In this document: positions 1 through 7,474 of the stretch, piece after piece
Layout of the letters: each line of letters begins with the position of its first letter
Position numbering within the stretch: the stretch's first letter is position 1
Origin: Profundibacter sp033851955
Lineage (GTDB): Bacteria; Pseudomonadota; Alphaproteobacteria; Rhodobacterales; Rhodobacteraceae
Length of the DNA stretch: 64,000 nucleotides
Assembly (NCBI GenBank): GCA_033851955.1
Contig: JAWSVK010000002.1
Span: 1-64,000 of the forward strand
Reading direction: 5' to 3'
The notes under the pieces: generated by a model
Seen by the model: only the letters and a program-made list of their open reading frames with translations
What the model was told of the DNA's origin: nothing
Databases searched by the model: none
Position numbers and translations under genes: made by a program

Positions 1-3000
1 ACAGGATCACCGCGGTTTCGCGACCCTTGTTGGACAACACAAAGTCGCGATGCTCGACGTCACCTGAAATTAGCCCGCATTTACAGACCCCGCACAAGCC
101 GTCTGAACATTTCACATCCACATGAATACCCGCTGCCAGCAAGGCGTCCGTCGCGTGTTCGTCCGGTTTCACGGGCACGTCTCGCTGGCTTTGTTTCAGG
201 CGCAGTGTAAAGGCGTAATTGACGTATTCTGGCTGCTCTGGCGTGGTGAAATATTCCAGATGGCGGGCCTCTTCGGGGAAGCCTCCGCCGGTGGCTGCAT
301 TGATCACGGATTGCATGTAAGCCTCTGGCCCACATGTATAAACATGGCTGCCCTTAGCGTAGTGCAACAGGGCGGGCAGATCAGCGCGGCTGTTTTCATC
401 CGAGAAATGCAGATGCACGCGCTCGGTCCATGGCACCTTGGATAGATCATCTAAAAACCCAGCCCCTTGGCGCGTAGAGGCACTGTAATGCAGGGCGAAA
501 TCTGCCTCAATGGCGTGCAGACGATGCGCCATGGCAATCATCGGCGTCACCCCGATACCGCCGCCCATCAGGTGGGTGAAATTGGCGCTTTCATCCAATT
601 CGAAGTGGTTGATGGGTTTAGATATGAACACCCGCCGCCCCTCGGTGAATATCCGATGCATCAAGGCCGAGCCACCACGCCCGTGATCCTCGCGCAGCAC
701 TGCGATTTGGTACTTTCTGGCATTTGCAGGGTCGCCCGACAATGAATATTGGCGAAAGAATTCGGGCGCGACCACCACATCAATGTGACCGCCAGCCGTT
801 GCGGGCGGCAGCGGGCTGCCATCGGGCAACGTGAATTCGTATTTGGTGACCAGATCGGTCATCGCCTCGGCTTTGCTGATCACCACCTGCATAACAGGCG
901 CGTCACCCACGTCGGCGGAATAAACATGTTCCGGCGGCTGACCCGCCGCGCGGCGGCGTTTATGCTCATCGGCTGAAATTAAATCCTGCTGTGCAGTAAT
1001 GCCCGCTTCGCGGTCCATCGGGAACGGCCAGTTAAACGGCGGCGGGGCCAATGGGGCAGGGTAAACCGCAAGGGTCTGGTCCTCGGGCCTCAGCTTGATT
1101 TCAGTTTGCAAATCACGGGCGTTGACGGGGTGTTTGGTGGGTATGAACGGCCCGTCATTTTCCATCTCTAAATCCCACCACCAGTTTTTCACCGGATTGA
1201 TGCCGCCATTGCCCAACATATCGTCCAGCTTGGCCAGCCCGCGCGCCGTAGAGGGCATGTTCATCGCCGCCCAGCGAAACGGACGCTCCGCGAACAACCC
1301 TTCCAAATTCCACGGACAGGTCTTCATGCAGCGCCCACACATTGCGCCGTTTTTTTGACCCACGCGGTAGGTTGTGCATTTTTGACTGTCAGATTTCCAA
1401 ATCTCGTAGCCATTGAACATACGCTTTGGCCCAGCCGTGATGGCCCCCGACGGGCATTCACGGGCGCATTTGTTGCAACTTTCGCAGAACTTTTGCAGAC
1501 CGAAATCGATCGGCAGATTGTGTTCCATTGGCATATCAGTGGTAATCACACCGGATTTTAGGCGCGGTCCCAAGAACGGGTTCAGGATCACTTCGCCGAT
1601 GCGCGAAACCTCACCCAGCCCAGCCAGCAGCAACAGGGGCGGCTGTAAGACTTCTTCGTCCACCACCGAATGCACCCGTGCGCTATGGCCAAGGCGGCGA
1701 ATGTGCTGCGCCACCACGCCACCCAGCAGGGAAAACCGCAAATAGGCACGCATGGATTGGGCGCAAGCGATCCAGTCATCCCCCGAGGCCCCCTCCATGG
1801 TCTCGTGGCCCTGATCGATGACCATAGAAATGGCGTTTTTATGGTAGGGGGTGATTGGCTGGCCGGCTGAATCATGGCTGTAATAGGCATAGTCAGGGCA
1901 ATCAGACAGGCCGACTGCATCCGCACCCAGATAATAAAGCGCGGCCTTGATGTTGGCAGAGTTTTTGGCGGCATCCGTGGTGCTGGGGTGCGGGGTCTTG
2001 GCGTGTTCACCATCTTGCAACAGGATGAAGGCGCCCAATGAGGGCCGAAACGCATAAGAGGCGGCGGATTTGCGCACGTAATTGCCGTTGGTGGCCGCCA
2101 GTTGGGTGGCGCGGCCAAGATCGCCAAACAGCGCACGGGCAAACATATTGGCGCGTTTGGGGGTGCGCGGCACGTTGGCGGCGTCAATATAGGTGGTGGG
2201 GTTGGGTTGGCGCTTGAGGGTTTCAAACGGGTGCGGCCCGTCCTTAAAGCTGCGTTTCACATAGGGATCACGGTTGCGCGCCGATTTGGCGTTTCGCCCG
2301 GTGCCAAGGCGATAGGCGAAGCTGGGGCTTTGATCCGGCGCAAGCGGCGTGTCCGGCGTCATTGGTAGGGTGGTTGTGACAATGGCCACGCTAAAATCCG
2401 TCCCGACAAAGGGGTTGGTCGGTGCGCCATTTTGGACCGTGGCAAGCCCGGCCTGCACTGTAAGATGATCCAGATGCACGTCACTGGCAGCCATAGTATG
2501 GGCGCGGGCGTCATAGCCCAACAGGCGGATATAGCTGGCCAAAGTCACGGCCGTTTCGGCCCCGCGCAGACAGGCACGATGGGATTGCGCATCCTGTATC
2601 CAGTCGCAACCTGCCTCGTTTTGCCTTGGCGTACGCGCGTGGTCATACAAAAATACCATCGCGTGGCTGTGGTGGCGGCACGTGCTTGGCGGGGCTTGCA
2701 TGGATTCGCGCAGCCCTGCCATAATCACATCAATACCTGCTGCTAAGGTTTTGACTTGCATTGTTTTAATCTTGTCAGCCAGCCGCATTACGTCGCGGTT
2801 GACGATGGGGATGTCAAGCCAAGCACCGACCGGCACTTCGCAGATGCCGACCATCGCCGCATCGCAAAAATATCCGAAAGATTTCAGGTGATTGGCGCGT
2901 TCTGTTAAGTCATTCGGAATGGTCGCGCGCTCGGTTTTCACCAATCCGTCGCGGGTGGCGTCCAGCATGGCCTGATATTCTTGCATCGCGTTGACGATGC

Positions 3001-3148
3001 TGGTCGGATCCTCCGACCGCTGAAACGTCAGGCCAATTTGCGGGCCCAGATCCCCAACCCCATGCGCCACATCGACCCGCGCCAAATCTTCCAACGGATA
3101 AGGGCCCAAATGCACGGGGCGGTTTTTATAAGACCGAAATTTGCCCAT
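1..3148 (-). CDS. Self-sufficient reductive dehalogenase, RdhA fused to flavin/ferredoxin reductase (3' end off window)
   Basis: An uninterrupted reading frame of 1049 codons runs from the ATG at 3148 off the left edge. The middle carries two bacterial [4Fe-4S] motifs: Cys-555/558/561/565 (CESCNKCARECP) and Cys-591/604/607/611 (CGRCMKTCPW). The N-terminal ~540 residues match the B12-binding dehalogenase part of the RdhA family. After about residue 700 comes a ferredoxin-NADP reductase-like FAD/NAD module with MGGGIGVTP, then a plant-type [2Fe-2S] motif CxxxxCxxC (Cys-1014/1019/1022); the fourth Cys should lie just outside the window. There is no Tat signal, so the enzyme is probably cytoplasmic and catabolic, like the Comamonas BhbA and Nitratireductor pacificus NpRdhA type, removing halogens from aromatics with NAD(P)H. 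Tyr-420/422/423 lie where a catalytic Tyr is expected (inference). It follows the MarR gene with a 1-nt stop/start overlap (TGATG). Confidence 0.88.
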   Translation of the reverse strand, partial: MGKFRSYKNRPVHLGPYPLEDLARVDVAHGVGDLGPQIGLTFQRSEDPTSIVNAMQEYQAMLDATRDGLVKTERATIPNDLTERANHLKSFGYFCDAAMVGICEVPVGAWLDIPIVNRDVMRLADKIKTMQVKTLAAGIDVIMAGLRESMQAPPSTCRHHSHAMVFLYDHARTPRQNEAGCDWIQDAQSHRACLRGAETAVTLASYIRLLGYDARAHTMAASDVHLDHLTVQAGLATVQNGAPTNPFVGTDFSVAIVTTTLPMTPDTPLAPDQSPSFAYRLGTGRNAKSARNRDPYVKRSFKDGPHPFETLKRQPNPTTYIDAANVPRTPKRANMFARALFGDLGRATQLAATNGNYVRKSAASYAFRPSLGAFILLQDGEHAKTPHPSTTDAAKNSANIKAALYYLGADAVGLSDCPDYAYYSHDSAGQPITPYHKNAISMVIDQGHETMEGASGDDWIACAQSMRAYLRFSLLGGVVAQHIRRLGHSARVHSVVDEEVLQPPLLLLAGLGEVSRIGEVILNPFLGPRLKSGVITTDMPMEHNLPIDFGLQKFCESCNKCARECPSGAITAGPKRMFNGYEIWKSDSQKCTTYRVGQKNGAMCGRCMKTCPWNLEGLFAERPFRWAAMNMPSTARGLAKLDDMLGNGGINPVKNWWWDLEMENDGPFIPTKHPVNARDLQTEIKLRPEDQTLAVYPAPLAPPPFNWPFPMDREAGITAQQDLISADEHKRRRAAGQPPEHVYSADVGDAPVMQVVISKAEAMTDLVTKYEFTLPDGSPLPPATAGGHIDVVVAPEFFRQYSLSGDPANARKYQIAVLREDHGRGGSALMHRIFTEGRRVFISKPINHFELDESANFTHLMGGGIGVTPMIAMAHRLHAIEADFALHYSASTRQGAGFLDDLSKVPWTERVHLHFSDENSRADLPALLHYAKGSHVYTCGPEAYMQSVINAATGGGFPEEARHLEYFTTPEQPEYVNYAFTLRLKQSQRDVPVKPDEHATDALLAAGIHVDVKCSDGLCGVCKCGLISGDVEHRDFVLSNKGRETAVIL

Positions 3149-3603
3149 CAAAGCCGCGTCAACGCAGCATCTTCGCCTTGGCGCAAAAGGGCCAGCAACC
3201 GGCGCAATTCGCGGGCCTCGTCACTGCTGAGTTTGCCCTGCCAATGTTGGGCATTGTCGCGGGCCATCGGGGTGCCGCGAGCTTGGAGATCACGGCCCAT
3301 ATCGGTCAGGGCAACCAACGTGGTGCGTCCGTCATCCTTGCCAACACAACGCGCAATCATGCCGCTGGTCTCCATTTGGCGCAGCGCACGCGAAGTGGCG
3401 GTGCGGTCAATGCCAACAAAATTAGCAATATCCGAGGGGTTAACCAGCTTTTCAACCTCAACGGCCAGCAGGATGCACCACGTGATCCGTGTCAGGCCAA
3501 GCGTTTTTAGCTGATCCTCAAATCGGCGTTCTTGCAGGCGTGTTGTCAGGGACATTTGATAGCCCAAGGACTGATGCAGGCGGTATTTCTGATCCATGCT
3601 CAT
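3148..3603 (-). CDS. MarR-family transcriptional regulator
   Basis: A protein of about 151 residues when started at the ATG at 3603 (MSMDQKYR). A longer TTG start at 3618 is possible but would run into the upstream repeats. It has a winged-helix core: PSDIANFVGIDRTATSRALRQM is the recognition-helix region, followed by the wing DDGRTTLVALTDMG. These are the usual MarR signatures and length. Its stop overlaps the start of the reductive dehalogenase by one base, so the two are co-transcribed and translationally coupled. MarR proteins of aromatic catabolism commonly bind phenolic ligands and act as derepressors. Control of the dehalogenase, and of itself, is therefore the obvious inference. Confidence 0.9.
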   Translation of the reverse strand: MSMDQKYRLHQSLGYQMSLTTRLQERRFEDQLKTLGLTRITWCILLAVEVEKLVNPSDIANFVGIDRTATSRALRQMETSGMIARCVGKDDGRTTLVALTDMGRDLQARGTPMARDNAQHWQGKLSSDEARELRRLLALLRQGEDAALTRL

Positions 3604-3611
3604 AGTTAACA

Positions 3612-3639
3612 GTGTCAATTAGGCGAAGCGGTGTCAATT
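3612..3639. promoter_or_regulatory. Direct repeat upstream of the marR-rdh operon
   Basis: The 9-mer gtgtcaatt occurs twice, at 3612-3620 and 3631-3639, 19 bp apart. Read on the minus strand each copy is AATTGACAC and contains a TTGACA-like -35 element. The position just upstream of marR fits a promoter plus operator. Binding by the MarR protein is inferred. Confidence 0.4.
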
Positions 3640-3697
3640 CTTGTTGCCAACATCGCAGGGCGCGGGCAGGGTGCCGGTATGGTTTAGGAGAGTTTGG

Positions 3698-4384
3698 ATG
3701 TCACAGATTAAGGCGGTGTTGTTTGATAAGGACGGCACTTTGTTCGACTTTTACGCGACGTGGGGCGTCTGGGCGAAAACCTTGTTGTTAGAAGAATCCG
3801 CTGGTGACGCCGCATTGGCCGCCCGCATGGGGGCGGCGATTGGTTATGATTATGAGGCCGAGATATTCGCCAAAGATTCAATGGTGATCTTTGACACACC
3901 GCCCGATATTGCCGCGGCGCTGCTGCCATTCTTTGACGGAGAAACCGTCGAGGAGCTGACCCATCGGTTGAACACGGCGGCGGCCAAGGTCCCGCAGGCC
4001 GAGGCGGTGCCATTGGTTCCGTTTCTGTTGGGGCTAGAGGCCCGTGGCCTGTCGCTGGGGGTGGCGACCAATGACAGCGAGACACCCGCACGCGCCCATC
4101 TTGCAGCGGCAGGTATTGCGGGCATGTTTGATTTCATCGTTGGATCGGACAGCGGCTATGGCGGCAAACCCGCATCCGGCATGCAAGAGGCCTTTGCCGC
4201 GCATTTAGGGCTGGAAGGTCATGAGATTGCGATGGTCGGCGACAGTGTGCATGATCTGGTCGCGGGCCGTGCGGCGGGCATGGTGACAGTGGCGGTGCTT
4301 ACTGGGGTGGCGGATCACGATGAATTGGCCCCCCATGCCGATGTGGTGCTGCCGGATATCGGGCATTTGACGGATTGGTTGTAG
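3698..4384 (+). CDS. HAD-superfamily hydrolase, phosphoglycolate phosphatase-like
   Basis: 228 residues from the ATG at 3698, chosen because AGGAGAG lies 6 nt upstream; the frame itself is open further upstream. HAD motif I is DKDGTLFDF near residue 10, with the nucleophile Asp and the acid/base Asp two residues later. Motif II is VATNDSE, a conserved Lys lies in GGKPASG, and motif IV is MVGDSVHDLVAGRAAGM. The cap is an alpha-helical insertion after motif I, as in phosphoglycolate phosphatases. The substrate cannot be told from sequence; small phosphate esters are likely. It is divergent from marR, about 95 bp away, and monocistronic. Confidence 0.85.
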   Translation: MSQIKAVLFDKDGTLFDFYATWGVWAKTLLLEESAGDAALAARMGAAIGYDYEAEIFAKDSMVIFDTPPDIAAALLPFFDGETVEELTHRLNTAAAKVPQAEAVPLVPFLLGLEARGLSLGVATNDSETPARAHLAAAGIAGMFDFIVGSDSGYGGKPASGMQEAFAAHLGLEGHEIAMVGDSVHDLVAGRAAGMVTVAVLTGVADHDELAPHADVVLPDIGHLTDWL

Positions 4385-4456
4385 GGGGGCTATCAGTTTG
4401 TGAAAACCTAGTATCTACTTAGAGGTTTAGCCGTTGCTAAGGGCTTCGGCGTTGGT

Positions 4457-5164
4457 CTATTTCACAAAATGGAAAAGTGTACCAGTCTTGATGTGATCCC
4501 GCTCGTAATCAAGAAACATTTCTGCGAAATCCTGCTGGCCTACTTCCATGCGTGACGTGTAGTACCACCAGAAGTCTGCACTGGTCATTATCTCCTGAGA
4601 CTTGGTAGACTTCATTGTGAATAGCCTGTCCTGAGCGGATGTGAAATTGAATGGTACCCGTTCAATCACATGGCGATGCGCTTTAGCGAGGCAGCTTTCG
4701 GCGAGCCTTACGCAGTCTCTTGCGGCTTTCGGACGGACGACCTCTTTCGGTATTTGAACTCGATCTGGGTTGGGGGATAGATCGCTGTACATAGACAGCT
4801 CCCGTCCTTGATTTAGCGCATACATCAAATCAGGCACCACTTTCAGTGCTTCGCTCGGATCAGGATCTCCAAAGGCCAATAAAAGCATCGCGTAATTGAC
4901 CTTTTCCCTGTGGTTTTCCCTGTGGTTTTCCCTGTGGTTTTCCGTGAGAACTTTTATCCTTTTGCGAGCCGCTGGGTTTGAATGGTTGCGCTTCTGAGCG
5001 TCGAAACAGAGCAACGCTTTGCCCGCTTCCTCGATGCAGGCGACTGCCAGAAAGTAGGCCCGCGCCATATGGTCATGGTCGAGCAAAAGGGAGGCTTCAA
5101 CAAGTAATTCATCCGCGTTGTCGAGCGCGGCTTGGCTGTAGGAATTCAGGATTTCCTTCGTCAT
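4457..5164 (-). CDS. AbiV-type HEPN protein (abortive infection family)
   Basis: 235 residues from the ATG at 5164 (MTKEILNSYSQ). The frame stays open further upstream, but that part has no family similarity. The segment MARAYFLAVACIEEAGKALL (about residues 37-56) is the signature of the AbiV HEPN family, and ENHREKVNYAMLLL corresponds to its HxxK region. Family members are proposed RNases or translation blockers that stop phage growth. AbiV of Lactococcus is activated by a phage protein; any phage role here is inferred. An in-frame 12-bp tandem repeat puts three extra ENHR units in front of the conserved HxxK. The gene stands alone, with no partner toxin, antitoxin or integrase nearby, and is the only obvious defence-type gene in the window. 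Confidence 0.75.
   Translation of the reverse strand: MTKEILNSYSQAALDNADELLVEASLLLDHDHMARAYFLAVACIEEAGKALLCFDAQKRNHSNPAARKRIKVLTENHRENHRENHREKVNYAMLLLAFGDPDPSEALKVVPDLMYALNQGRELSMYSDLSPNPDRVQIPKEVVRPKAARDCVRLAESCLAKAHRHVIERVPFNFTSAQDRLFTMKSTKSQEIMTSADFWWYYTSRMEVGQQDFAEMFLDYERDHIKTGTLFHFVK
4902..4943 (-). repeat. 12-bp tandem repeat inside abiV-like gene
   Basis: The unit ttttccctgtgg (plus strand) is repeated three times in full at 4902-4937, then six bases of a fourth. It encodes repeated Glu-Asn-His-Arg in frame, so gain or loss of a unit changes length by four residues without a frameshift. Confidence 0.9.
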
Positions 5165-5393
5165 CTTGATTGTATGTGGCGAGCCCACAGGTTGCTCCGG
5201 TTGCTTTAACGGCTGGGTGGTAAAGCAGAGTGATGCCCTGCTAAAGGAATGGTTGCTTAATAGCATAGTTGTGAGGAGTAATTCTGCAAGCCCTCGTTCG
5301 TGTTTACTCAAAGTTCAAAAGGGTAAGTGTTCACGTTTGGGTTACCCGCAGAGTCGACCAGCTTCCTATAGTGCCTTTGCTTAGCAAAGGCAG

Positions 5394-5533
5394 CGCCCGG
5401 ACCTCCCCCATGGGGAGGGCGCTTTGCACCCACCCCGAGGTCCGAGCGCGGTGTGGGTATCCAGGGATGACCTTCACATAACAAAAGCACACCCAGACCT
5501 CGGGGTGGGCGCATTGCACCCACCCGTCGGACT
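5394..5533. repeat. Imperfect direct and inverted repeats, intergenic
   Basis: The element gcgctttgcacccaccc recurs about 85 bp away as gcgcattgcacccaccc. CACCCCGAGGTC also faces GACCTCGGGGTG as an inverted pair. Short open frames across it look like by-products of the repeats. No gene is supported between 5165 and 5600. It resembles a dispersed intergenic repeat rather than a terminator, as there is no T-run. Confidence 0.45.
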
Positions 5534-5609
5534 GTGCCGTGAGTGATTGGCTGTTGGTCGTTTTATGCGCGGGCTCTAAAATGAAACCTTGGGCGCGACC
5601 TGAAATCGA

Positions 5610-5660
5610 TATGGAAAACGGCTGGCGTGCCCGGGAGGAGGTGAGCACGCCAGCTCAGTT
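5610..5660 (-). ncRNA. CcsR-like small RNA hairpin with CCTCCTCCC loop
   Basis: Arms GCTGGCGTGC (5621-5630) and GCACGCCAGC (5645-5654) pair perfectly over 10 bp. Read on the minus strand, the 14-nt loop contains CCTCCTCCC and the hairpin is followed by CGTTTTCC. Such anti-Shine-Dalgarno loops define the CcsR (alpha-r, 'cuckoo') RNAs of Rhodobacter and rhizobia, which are processed from a transcript starting with a DUF1127 gene. Two DUF1127 genes lie just upstream on the same strand, as in Rhodobacter sphaeroides. RNA ends are not known; the hairpin may also serve as the terminator. Confidence 0.7.
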
Positions 5661-5694
5661 TTGACGGGTTTCGCAAGGAAACCTCCGTCGAAGG

Positions 5695-5735
5695 TCGGCA
5701 GCAGACAAACCCTGGGAGGAGCGAGCTCTGTTACC
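5695..5735 (-). ncRNA. Second CcsR-like motif (CTCCTCCC)
   Basis: On the minus strand CGCTCCTCCCAGG (about 5711-5723) lies between short pairing arms CAGA and TCTG. Next, at 5663-5689, comes a separate hairpin (GACGG..GTTTC / GAAAC CCGTC, loop CTTGC). With the 5621-5654 hairpin this gives two anti-SD motifs in tandem downstream of the DUF1127 genes. The fold is weaker than that of the distal copy, so the ends are approximate. Confidence 0.5.
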
Positions 5736-5806
5736 TGTCAAAATCACCGCATTTGGGTGACAATGATGTCGTGAAAGGCGCAGCGGTATCGCGCCTCAAT
5801 TCTTGT

Positions 5807-6097
5807 TTATAGCCCGTCGTATTCTGTGAAAGGGGCGGCCGGTGTTTTTCCAAAGACCAGAAATTCAGCATGTTCACGAATATCGGCACGTTTCATGTTG
5901 TTTTTCGCCAGTTGCTCATCCGTCATTTGATACAAAACAGATTGCATCCGCGCGATTTGCATCTGGGTCACAAAGTCTGAAGTGCCCTTAAGCAGTTTGG
6001 ATGCGAATTGGCCAAGAGCGCCACGGACAGCGTCAAATGTATGCGTCAAGGACGGCAGGTGGAAAGCACCGTGATGCGGGTTGCTAAAGGTTTTCAT
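5807..6097 (-). CDS. DUF1127-type small protein, second of a pair
   Basis: 96 residues. The C-terminal third (QMTDEQLAKNNMKRADIREHAEFL) is the degenerate DUF1127 helix-turn-helix-like segment, after an amphipathic N-terminal half. The start codon overlaps the stop of the upstream DUF1127 gene as ATGA, so translation is coupled. The small-RNA hairpins follow about 80 bp downstream. In Rhodobacter sphaeroides a DUF1127 protein (CcaF1) binds RNA and promotes maturation of the CcsR RNAs. The same role is inferred here from synteny. Confidence 0.7.
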   Translation of the reverse strand: MKTFSNPHHGAFHLPSLTHTFDAVRGALGQFASKLLKGTSDFVTQMQIARMQSVLYQMTDEQLAKNNMKRADIREHAEFLVFGKTPAAPFTEYDGL

Positions 6098-6333
6098 GAT
6101 TTTGGCTCCTTTGCCATTTCGTCCAACGCCACCTGGTGTATTTCGGAACGTGAAATCCCCAAATCAGCCAAGTCGTAATTTGAAAGAGAGTGCAGTTCGT
6201 TAAAGGTATTGCGATACCGTTCGCGGCGCGCTTTGTTCTTTTTGGATTCTGCACGCAGGCGTAGAAAAAGGGACTGCAAGGTGCTAAAAGCGGTCTGTAA
6301 CCCGATGTTACGGTGTGAACTTACCAGTTGCAT
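6094..6333 (-). CDS. DUF1127 domain protein (CcaF-like)
   Basis: 79 residues from the ATG at 6333, with AAAGGAG 7 nt upstream. A longer in-frame extension is rejected because of that ribosome site. The basic N-terminal helix (RLRAESKKNKARRERYR) is followed by the DUF1127 core LHSLSNYDLADLGISRSEI. It is small, basic and probably an RNA-binding stress protein. It is first in an operon with the second DUF1127 gene and CcsR-like RNAs, and divergent from a LysR gene 134 bp away. Confidence 0.8.
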   Translation of the reverse strand: MQLVSSHRNIGLQTAFSTLQSLFLRLRAESKKNKARRERYRNTFNELHSLSNYDLADLGISRSEIHQVALDEMAKEPKS

Positions 6334-6362
6334 TGATCGAACTCCTTTTGCGATTGCTGCGG

Positions 6363-6380
6363 TGCAGTATTTGTGCTGCA
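6363..6380. promoter_or_regulatory. Inverted repeat between DUF1127 operon and lysR
   Basis: TGCAG-N8-CTGCA lies in the divergent intergenic region, about 30 bp from the DUF1127 start. The spacing fits a LysR-type T-N11-A operator. Function is inferred from position only. Confidence 0.3.
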
Positions 6381-6467
6381 ATGCAGAGATAGCGCTAACT
6401 GCTCCGCCCTCCAACCCGTTCAATGCGCATAGGGGGCTTGCCCAATAGGAAAGGCCACGACATCGCC

Positions 6468-7358
6468 ATGGACATACCTTCTCAAATGCTGGCCTTTGTG
6501 AAAGTTGTCGAATTGGGCAGCATCTCGGCGGCATCGCGCGCCAGTGGGCAAACGCCGTCAGCCGTGAGCAAACAAGTCGGCCACCTCGAAGACCACGTCG
6601 GGCACCGTTTGTTGCACCGGACGAGGAACGGTGTTTCCTTGACAGACGAGGGGCGCGATTTTTATGAAAAATGCCGTGAAATGGCCGCGAAGTTTTATGA
6701 GGCAGAAGAGCACATCACAAACATCAGCAGCGGTCCAAAAGGCACGTTGCGGATCGCGTCAAGCGTGGCCTTTGGCAAATCCCGTCTGATCACGGTTCTG
6801 CCGGAATTCCTTGATCTATATCCCGAGGTCACTGTGTCGCTTGAACTGACAGATCGACAGTTCGATCTGGAAGAAGAGAGCTTTGATGTCGCGATCGCCT
6901 TTGACGGGCAGATCACCAACCAGAATTTCATCTCGCGCAAAATCATGGACAATGAGCGCATCCTTTGCGCTTCTCCTGCCTATCTTGAGCAACATGGCGC
7001 CCCTAAAAACTTTGATGATTTGGCTAGGTTCAATTGCCTGCGCACCTCGAACGTTGTCGGTCGTAACGCATGGACGGCGGAAATTGACGGCACCTTGCAC
7101 ACCGTGGATGCAACTGGAAACTTTGAGGGCGACAGCGCCGACGCGGTCTATGCTGCGGTTTTGGCGGGCTTGGGTATTGCGCGGCTGTCGACATATCTTG
7201 TGGTCGATAAAATAGCATCGGGTGAGTTGGTGCAATTGTTCCCCACTTACGCCCAAGCCCATGCCGATGTGGCCGCCATCTACGCCGACAAGCGCAATCT
7301 GGCCCCTAATATCCGCGCATTTTTGGACTTTTTGGTCGACAAGTTTCGCAAGCGCTAG
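6468..7358 (+). CDS. LysR-family transcriptional regulator
   Basis: 296 residues from the ATG at 6468 (MDIPSQMLAFVKVVE). The N-terminal winged helix has the family pattern (SISAASRASGQTPSAVSKQV, then RLLHRTRNGVSLTDEG). The C-terminal substrate-binding domain runs from about residue 90 (GPKGTLRIASSVAFGKS onward). It groups by eye with the CrgA/AaeR-like branch. It is divergent from the DUF1127 operon and not closely linked to a metabolic gene, so its ligand and targets are unknown. Confidence 0.9.
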   Translation: MDIPSQMLAFVKVVELGSISAASRASGQTPSAVSKQVGHLEDHVGHRLLHRTRNGVSLTDEGRDFYEKCREMAAKFYEAEEHITNISSGPKGTLRIASSVAFGKSRLITVLPEFLDLYPEVTVSLELTDRQFDLEEESFDVAIAFDGQITNQNFISRKIMDNERILCASPAYLEQHGAPKNFDDLARFNCLRTSNVVGRNAWTAEIDGTLHTVDATGNFEGDSADAVYAAVLAGLGIARLSTYLVVDKIASGELVQLFPTYAQAHADVAAIYADKRNLAPNIRAFLDFLVDKFRKR

Positions 7359-7474
7359 GGGTGTTTCACCCGCAATCGACCCAAAAATCTAAACCGACAT
7401 TTCTTGCATTAAAGTTAGTGAAAGTGGTGCAAAGCCGCTATATGCTTACATTAAACCTTGGGGGAAACCACGAT

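Noticed and set aside
1588..2226. Minus-strand frame of 212 residues rich in Pro
   Set aside because: It lies wholly inside the reductive dehalogenase gene in another frame and shows no domain; codon periodicity belongs to the dehalogenase.
4902..4943. CRISPR-like array
   Set aside because: Units are 12 bp with no spacers; it is a coding tandem repeat.
5331..5648. Minus-strand frame with repeated GWVQ-like words
   Set aside because: Its repeats come from the intergenic DNA repeat and the small-RNA hairpin overlaps it; no ribosome site or family.
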